36,827 nucleotides of DNA, from contig RQOI01000083.1 of the NCBI GenBank assembly GCA_003854995.1, positions 1-36,827 of the forward strand, written 5' to 3'. Every line of letters starts with the position of its first letter. Positions within the stretch are counted from its first letter, which is position 1. The notes below the pieces were generated by a model, which did no database searches, was not told where the DNA came from, and worked only from the letters and a program-made list of their open reading frames with translations. This document shows, one piece after another, positions 32,453 through 36,827 of this stretch. A program made the position numbers and the translations under genes. This DNA is from Candidatus Zhuqueibacterota bacterium. GTDB taxonomy: Bacteria; Zhuqueibacterota; Zhuqueibacteria; Residuimicrobiales; Krinioviventaceae.

Positions 32453-33166
32453 ATGTTCTTTTGGAGCCTATTACTAGCCCACGTGATTGGCGATTTTCCT
32501 CTGCAGACTGATGCGATCTTTCGTCTGAAGACGAGATATTCCTGGGGTGTGTTGCCGCATGTCCTCATCTGCTCAATCGTCAACACCCTGGTGCTCATCC
32601 CCTATCTGAGCAACATCAGAACGTGGATGGCCATCTTTCTCCTCGGATTCATTCATATCGTTTTGGATCGGACGAAAATAAGCGTTTCGGAAAAAATTTC
32701 AAGAGACAATTTTTTTCAGTTTTTCATCGATCAGGCGCTGCACGTTTTTTCTGTCTGGCTCGTCGCTCTCTGGTTGTCAAAGACGGTCAATAGAGAGGAC
32801 TATGCCGTCGTCGGTATTTTAGCCAACCGCGATCTCATCATACAACTGACAGCGTATATTTTCGCGGCTTTTGCCGGAGTCCCCATTATCTTTTACGCGC
32901 TCAAATTTTGGCTCAAATTTAAACACAGCGCGCTACCCGTCTTGTACCCAAATTTTCTGCAGCGCGTGCCCGGCTATTTTGAACGATTCCTCGCCACATT
33001 GGGAGTTGTCTGGAGCGGCTGGTGGCTCCTCCTGACAATAGGCGCCTTCCTGCCGCGACTCATACTCAAATGGAGGGATGCAGACCGCCCCATCATGAGC
33101 AGAACTGCGGCTGTTGGCTTGCTCCTGAGTCTGTTGTGCGGCATTGCTGTTCATCTTTTAACCTAG
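32453..33166 (+). CDS. DUF3307 family membrane protein
   Basis: A 237-aa integral membrane protein with about five to six hydrophobic segments. The opening 'LLLAHVIGDFPLQTDAIFRLK' and the following 'LLGFIHIVLDRTK' and 'FFIDQALHVFSVWLVALWL' match the DUF3307 signature (conserved GDF.LQ and D-Q-x-x-H). Function is unknown. It begins 26 bases after rplI, so it probably shares that transcript. After it comes an inverted repeat without a T run. Confidence 0.82.
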   Translation: MFFWSLLLAHVIGDFPLQTDAIFRLKTRYSWGVLPHVLICSIVNTLVLIPYLSNIRTWMAIFLLGFIHIVLDRTKISVSEKISRDNFFQFFIDQALHVFSVWLVALWLSKTVNREDYAVVGILANRDLIIQLTAYIFAAFAGVPIIFYALKFWLKFKHSALPVLYPNFLQRVPGYFERFLATLGVVWSGWWLLLTIGAFLPRLILKWRDADRPIMSRTAAVGLLLSLLCGIAVHLLT

Positions 33167-33170
33167 CGCA

Positions 33171-33246
33171 ATCTGAAAAAATTGATTGACTTTCAGATAA
33201 TTAACCCGTAGTTTTAATAATAACAATATTAGAGGTAATTTCTAAT
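33171..33246 (+). promoter_or_regulatory. Dyads and candidate promoter before the zinc-ribbon gene
   Basis: ATCTGAAA (33171-33178) and TTTCAGAT (33191-33198) form a perfect eight-base inverted repeat. It overlaps a candidate -35 box TTGACT (33186-33191), with a weak TAGTTT (33209-33214) 17 bases on. A second perfect repeat, ATTAGA/TCTAAT, spans 33228-33246. These could be operators or leader hairpins. The AT-rich composition makes chance matches possible. Confidence 0.4.
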
Positions 33247-33277
33247 CATCCGATAGAGTACAAGCCAGGAAAAAGAA

Positions 33278-33469
33278 ATGGAAAACTCGTATCCCGCATG
33301 CTTAAAATGCAATATTGGCGTTCTCATTCCACTCTCAGATTACGGTCGAGAAGGCTCCTCCATCCGCTATAAAGCGTGGGTATGCACCAATCCGGAATGC
33401 GGATTCAGCATTCGCATCGATAACGGTGAAATCAGCCGCGGCAGTGAGATTCGAATGGCCACCAAGTAA
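33278..33469 (+). CDS. Small zinc-ribbon protein
   Basis: A 63-aa protein with AGGAAAAAGAA before its ATG. Two cysteine pairs are present, Cys8-x2-Cys11 ('ACLKCN') and Cys36-x4-Cys41 ('VCTNPECGF'), the pattern of a four-cysteine zinc ribbon. No other domain is present. Its own candidate promoter and dyad symmetry upstream suggest separate control from the rplI operon. Function unknown; a nucleic-acid-binding or regulatory adaptor is possible. Confidence 0.72.
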   Translation: MENSYPACLKCNIGVLIPLSDYGREGSSIRYKAWVCTNPECGFSIRIDNGEISRGSEIRMATK

Positions 33470-33534
33470 AAGACCAACCGGGGATGTCTCACACTCTAAC
33501 AATTTTCTCCTGATTTGATTGAAGACTATGTTGT

Positions 33535-34503
33535 ATGACCTATAACCGCACAGCCTTTCAAAGAGAAAAGAATTTTTGGCATCAACACAAGATCAAGATT
33601 TTTTCGACATTGCTGGCGATTCTCATCTGGTTTCTCGTGGTCACAGGAAATGTATACGAATACGAGACAACCATCCCGATCGAACTGAGCCAAAATAATC
33701 CCGACTATATCATCACTTCCAAAATTCCGACTAAAGCCCACATCATTTTGCAGGGATCAGGACGCTATTTGTTCAGCTATATGCTGTTTCGGGAAGCGCG
33801 CTTGCGTCTGGACGTCAATTGGTCGCCGGGTGAGCATATCCTGCACCCTTCACGTGAAAATATCTTCCTCTCCGGCAATGCCAAAAATCTTCTCATCAGA
33901 CATTTCCTGGGGCCGGATTCAATCCATTACCGAGTCGAAAGGTTGGTGACGTTGAAAATTCCGGTTCGGAACAATATCGTCTTGAAACCACAGCCTGGCT
34001 ATACGATTGTCGGAGATGTCATCATGGAGCCGGATTCTGTTCGAGTTCAGGGTCCGGAAAAACTCGTCGCCCAACTGGACTCTCTGGACACCCCAAGCCA
34101 GGTGCGCGACAACTTGAGATTCCGAATTCAGGAAGAAATTTCCCTGCTCCAGCCGGATGACGGACAAATCAAAATTCTGGATCCAAAGGTGACAATTGCG
34201 GCCGACGTTCAACGGCTCTTGGAAAAAGTCATTCATCAGATTCCCGTCACCGTTCGCTACCTGCCGCAGAACATCGATGCGCTCGTTCATCCAACCCACA
34301 TCTCGATCAAAGTTCAGGGCGGCATGCAGAGGATCTCGCTCTTGAATGCGAATGACATCAATGCCTACGTCGAATATCAAAGCCTGCCTGACTCGATGCT
34401 GACCAATGCAGCCATCAGCATAGAACCAATCTCGGGAGTTACCTTTCGAGAGCTCAGTTCGGAACGCGCTAAAATTACATTCATCCGCAACAGAGATCAA
34501 TAG
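33535..34503 (+). CDS. YbbR-like (CdaR-like) membrane-anchored protein
   Basis: A 322-aa protein with a basic start, one membrane helix (about 20-40, 'IFSTLLAILIWFLVVTG') and several YbbR-like beta repeats outside ('TTIPIELSQNNPDYII', 'LKIPVRNNIVLKPQPGYTIVGD', 'SVRVQGPEKLVAQL', 'HQIPVTVRYLP'). The helix followed by 'IPIEL' is the YbbR hallmark. In Firmicutes the homologue CdaR regulates the diadenylate cyclase CdaA; no cdaA gene is seen here. The stop codon abuts the tsaD ATG. Confidence 0.82.
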   Translation: MTYNRTAFQREKNFWHQHKIKIFSTLLAILIWFLVVTGNVYEYETTIPIELSQNNPDYIITSKIPTKAHIILQGSGRYLFSYMLFREARLRLDVNWSPGEHILHPSRENIFLSGNAKNLLIRHFLGPDSIHYRVERLVTLKIPVRNNIVLKPQPGYTIVGDVIMEPDSVRVQGPEKLVAQLDSLDTPSQVRDNLRFRIQEEISLLQPDDGQIKILDPKVTIAADVQRLLEKVIHQIPVTVRYLPQNIDALVHPTHISIKVQGGMQRISLLNANDINAYVEYQSLPDSMLTNAAISIEPISGVTFRELSSERAKITFIRNRDQ

Positions 34504-35523
34504 ATGATGCATATGACCGTATTGGGCATCGAGACATCGTGCGACGAGACAAGCGCTGCTGTTGTGAACGATCAGGCGATTCTGTCTAATATCATCAGGA
34601 CGCAGACCATTCATCAAAATTACGGCGGCGTCGTCCCCGAGTTTGCCTCGCGCGCCCACCTGAAACAACTCGTGCCGATCATCAACATGGCCCTGGCAGA
34701 GGCGGAGCTGAGCCTCTGCGATCTGGACGGCATTGCGGTCACGCACGGCCCTGGATTGGCCGGCTCACTCCTGGTGGGACTCGGCGTCGCGAAAGGACTG
34801 GCTCTCAGCCTGAATATACCCTTCATTGGCGTCAATCACATAGAGGGACATATCGTCGCCGGCGCCGGCGAGTCTCCGGCTATCGATCACCCCTATATAG
34901 CAATGGTCGCTTCAGGTGGACACTCGCTGCTGATTTTTGTGGAAAAGCCGTGCAGCTATAAAATAATTGGCCAAACGATAGACGATGCCGCAGGTGAAGC
35001 ATTTGACAAGGTGGCAAAAGTGCTGGAGCTTGGTTACCCCGGCGGACCTCTCATCGAAAAAAAAGCACGGGAGGGAAATGATCAAGCCGTCAATTTTCCC
35101 CGGGCGCTCCTGGACAAGAACAACCTCGATTTCAGCTTCAGCGGCCTGAAAACATCTGTCCTCTACTATGTCCAGAATAAAAAGCGCCGCGCTGAGACGT
35201 TCTCTGTCGCCGATGTCGCGGCAAGTTTCCAGAAAGCCGTTGTGGACGTACTGGTCGAAAAATCATTTCGCGCATTAGGCCTCTACGGCTGCAAGCAACT
35301 CGTCCTCGCCGGCGGCGTCATTCGAAACAGCGCACTGCGTGCAGAATTCGAATCCAGATGCGCGCGGGAACAGATTGTACTGCGCATCCCCGATCCCGTT
35401 CTCTGCACGGACAACGCCGGGATGATCGCTCGCGCCGGGCACTTTCGCCTGCAACGGGGCGAGCGCTCAGACTTTGGCCTGGATGTTCATCCAAATCTGT
35501 CTATCGAAAGAGATCTGGCATGA
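34504..35523 (+). CDS. tsaD: tRNA N6-adenosine threonylcarbamoyltransferase
   Basis: A 339-aa ASKHA-fold enzyme that transfers the threonylcarbamoyl group to A37 of ANN-decoding tRNAs, with TsaB and TsaE. Seen: 'VLGIETSCDETSAAVV', the metal-binding 'GVNHIEGHIVAG', 'MVASGGHSLLIF', 'DDAAGEAFDKVAKVLELGYPGG', 'FSFSGLKTSVLY' and 'LAGGVIRNSALR'. The length is standard. Two further Met codons (34507, 34513) could be the actual start; no strong ribosome-binding site decides. It directly follows the YbbR-like gene and overlaps the next gene by ATGA. Confidence 0.95.
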   Translation: MMHMTVLGIETSCDETSAAVVNDQAILSNIIRTQTIHQNYGGVVPEFASRAHLKQLVPIINMALAEAELSLCDLDGIAVTHGPGLAGSLLVGLGVAKGLALSLNIPFIGVNHIEGHIVAGAGESPAIDHPYIAMVASGGHSLLIFVEKPCSYKIIGQTIDDAAGEAFDKVAKVLELGYPGGPLIEKKAREGNDQAVNFPRALLDKNNLDFSFSGLKTSVLYYVQNKKRRAETFSVADVAASFQKAVVDVLVEKSFRALGLYGCKQLVLAGGVIRNSALRAEFESRCAREQIVLRIPDPVLCTDNAGMIARAGHFRLQRGERSDFGLDVHPNLSIERDLA

Positions 35524-36827
35524 TTGTCAAAATGGCACTGGACAGTCTCTATTTATCATTTTCACGGCACGCAGCCGTTCTCTTTCCCCTGCTGCTGATC
35601 GCCATCCTTTTTTCCATTTTTGTCTATCGTCGCACGAATCCGGCTGTATCGCTCTTCCTGCGCGGCACGCTGACGACTCTGCGGACGCTCAGCCTCTTGC
35701 TCCTGCTCTTTGTCATATATGAAACCACGCTCCATTTTCGCCAGCACAAAAACAATCCACCCATTTTGGCGATCGCTCTCGACAACACCGCCAGCATGAC
35801 CATCACGGACAGCAAAGGTCCTCGCCGGGCGATCCTGCGCGACATCCTCCAGAGTGATCCGCTGGCCGAACTGGAGCGCACGTTTGACGTCGTTTATTAC
35901 TCCTTTGCCAACGGCATTGAACCTTTTCAGCCCAAGCAGGGGGATTCGCTGAGCTTTGCCGGAGATGTGACCGACATCCGCGCAGCTGTCGAGCTCATCA
36001 AGGCGCAACATGCCACGCAGAACCTGACCGGCATTCTTTTAATTTCAGACGGCAGCTACAATGACGGCGGGAATCCTGTCCGCGATGCAGAGGGACTGGG
36101 CATCCCCATACACTCCATCGGCATCGGCTCCAGCGATCCAATGACCGATCTGGCGATCACCCGCGCAGAGGCCAATCCCTTCTCCTACGTCAATCAAAAT
36201 ACTCCAGTTCAAATGACAGTGCGAAATATGGGATTTGGAGAAATGGCCGTCCCCGTTGAACTCCGCCAGGATGGCGTGGTGATCAGTCGAGAAATCGTGC
36301 AGCTTGCCCCGGCACCCGCGGAAAAGACGGTGACCCTGCCTTTCACACCGCAAACGGTTGGCCGGCTGAAACTCGACCTCACCGTGCCGCAGCAGGTGGG
36401 TGAACAGATCATCGACAATAACTCGCGCACCCTGTACATAAATGTGCTCAAATCAAAGCTCAAGATCTTGCTGATCGCCGGCGCAGTAACGCCGGACATC
36501 ACGTTCATGAAAAAAATCCTGCAAAACGATCGCTATGAGATCGAAAATGTCGTTCACAAATCGAGTGGTGATTTTTATCAGCCGCCGCCGTCGCTCGCTG
36601 CGCTGCAAGAGATCGACATCTTTATATTCTATGACTACCCCATACGCGGCGCCGCGCCCTCATTCAACCAGAATCTGGCAGCCAGCCTGGACTCGAAAAA
36701 GCAGTCGGTCCTGTTCATCCCGGGCACGAATACATCGCTGCCAGATGTGGCAAAATTTGCCAATTTCATTCCCCTGCAAAACGCTGCCATGCTGCAACGG
36801 GAACAGCCCGTCATCGCCGAACCCTCA
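35520..36827 (+). CDS. vWA-type membrane protein, 3' partial
   Basis: Not in the ORF track because it runs off the window; the frame is open for 436 codons from the ATG that overlaps the tsaD stop. Two membrane helices (about 17-36 and 50-67) lead into a von Willebrand A-like domain with 'ILAIALDNTASMTITDS' (a MIDAS-like D-x-T-x-S), 'GILLISDGSYNDGG' and 'IHSIGIGSSDP'. Then comes an Ig/CARDB-like domain ('VQMTVRNMGFGEMAVPVELRQ') and the start of a further alpha/beta domain ('KLKILLIAGAVTPD'). This matches a family of large predicted membrane proteins with vWA and a class I glutamine amidotransferase-like region. Function is unknown. Confidence 0.8.
   Translation, partial: MIVKMALDSLYLSFSRHAAVLFPLLLIAILFSIFVYRRTNPAVSLFLRGTLTTLRTLSLLLLLFVIYETTLHFRQHKNNPPILAIALDNTASMTITDSKGPRRAILRDILQSDPLAELERTFDVVYYSFANGIEPFQPKQGDSLSFAGDVTDIRAAVELIKAQHATQNLTGILLISDGSYNDGGNPVRDAEGLGIPIHSIGIGSSDPMTDLAITRAEANPFSYVNQNTPVQMTVRNMGFGEMAVPVELRQDGVVISREIVQLAPAPAEKTVTLPFTPQTVGRLKLDLTVPQQVGEQIIDNNSRTLYINVLKSKLKILLIAGAVTPDITFMKKILQNDRYEIENVVHKSSGDFYQPPPSLAALQEIDIFIFYDYPIRGAAPSFNQNLAASLDSKKQSVLFIPGTNTSLPDVAKFANFIPLQNAAMLQREQPVIAEPS

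Noticed and set aside
33919-34746. 275-aa minus-strand ORF across the ybbR-like and tsaD genes
   Set aside because: It overlaps two firmly identified genes on the other strand and shows no family motif.
1-36827. CRISPR arrays, insertion sequences or integrase/attachment sites
   Set aside because: No regularly spaced repeats, transposase-like ORFs or terminal repeats were seen; the helical tail of the STAS protein is too short to be a transposase.

Overview
The window looks like a chromosomal piece from a diderm (LPS-bearing) bacterium with roughly balanced base composition. It encodes lipid A enzyme LpxH, the lipoprotein enzyme Lgt, a Wza/Wzc-type export pair and several outer-membrane barrel candidates. 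The mix of a YbbR-like protein next to tsaD, a DUF3307 membrane protein after rplI, and an outer-membrane barrel/TPR-lipoprotein pair suggests an uncultured lineage near the FCB group (for example KSB1, Calditrichota or Zixibacteria). That placement is an impression from gene content, not a phylogeny. TTG start codons with strong Shine-Dalgarno sequences recur, and several starts in the ORF track were moved for that reason.

Layout. (1) 1-5652, plus strand: a beta-propeller protein cut by the left edge, a Rossmann-like protein faintly resembling deoxyhypusine synthase, a one-helix membrane protein of unknown function and an exported barrel-like protein. (2) 5672-21530, minus strand: a 12-gene exopolysaccharide cluster, read from right to left. 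It opens with a STAS-domain regulator, then Wza-like exporter, Wzc-like co-polymerase/tyrosine kinase, UDP-sugar epimerase, polyprenyl-phosphate glycosylphosphotransferase, glycosyltransferase, asparagine synthase, FAD glycerol-3-phosphate dehydrogenase, methyltransferase, SDR epimerase/reductase, polysaccharide pyruvyl transferase and a flippase-like protein fused to a hexapeptide acetyltransferase. Tight spacing and overlaps suggest one transcript. (3) 21848-27164, minus strand: glgA; a barrel protein plus TPR lipoprotein with a clear promoter and terminator; then lpxH-lgt. (4) 27325-36827, plus strand: ispE, an immediately adjacent tRNA-Gln(TTG) and a strong terminator; prs-rplY-pth; rpsF-ssb-rpsR-rplI-DUF3307; a small zinc-ribbon gene; and ybbR-like, tsaD and a von Willebrand-type membrane protein cut by the right edge.

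How it works together. Region 2 would build a lipid-linked glycan on undecaprenyl phosphate, decorate it (amidation, methylation, pyruvylation and O-acetylation are all possible) and export it through Wzc/Wza. No Wzx flippase or Wzy polymerase of recognisable type is present. Regions 3 and 4 are largely housekeeping: envelope biogenesis, isoprenoid and PRPP synthesis, and translation. The most novel-looking items are the STAS plus C-terminal putative winged-helix protein heading the glycan cluster, the flippase/acetyltransferase fusion, and the uncharacterised four-gene block at the left edge. No mobile elements, CRISPR arrays or rRNA genes were seen.
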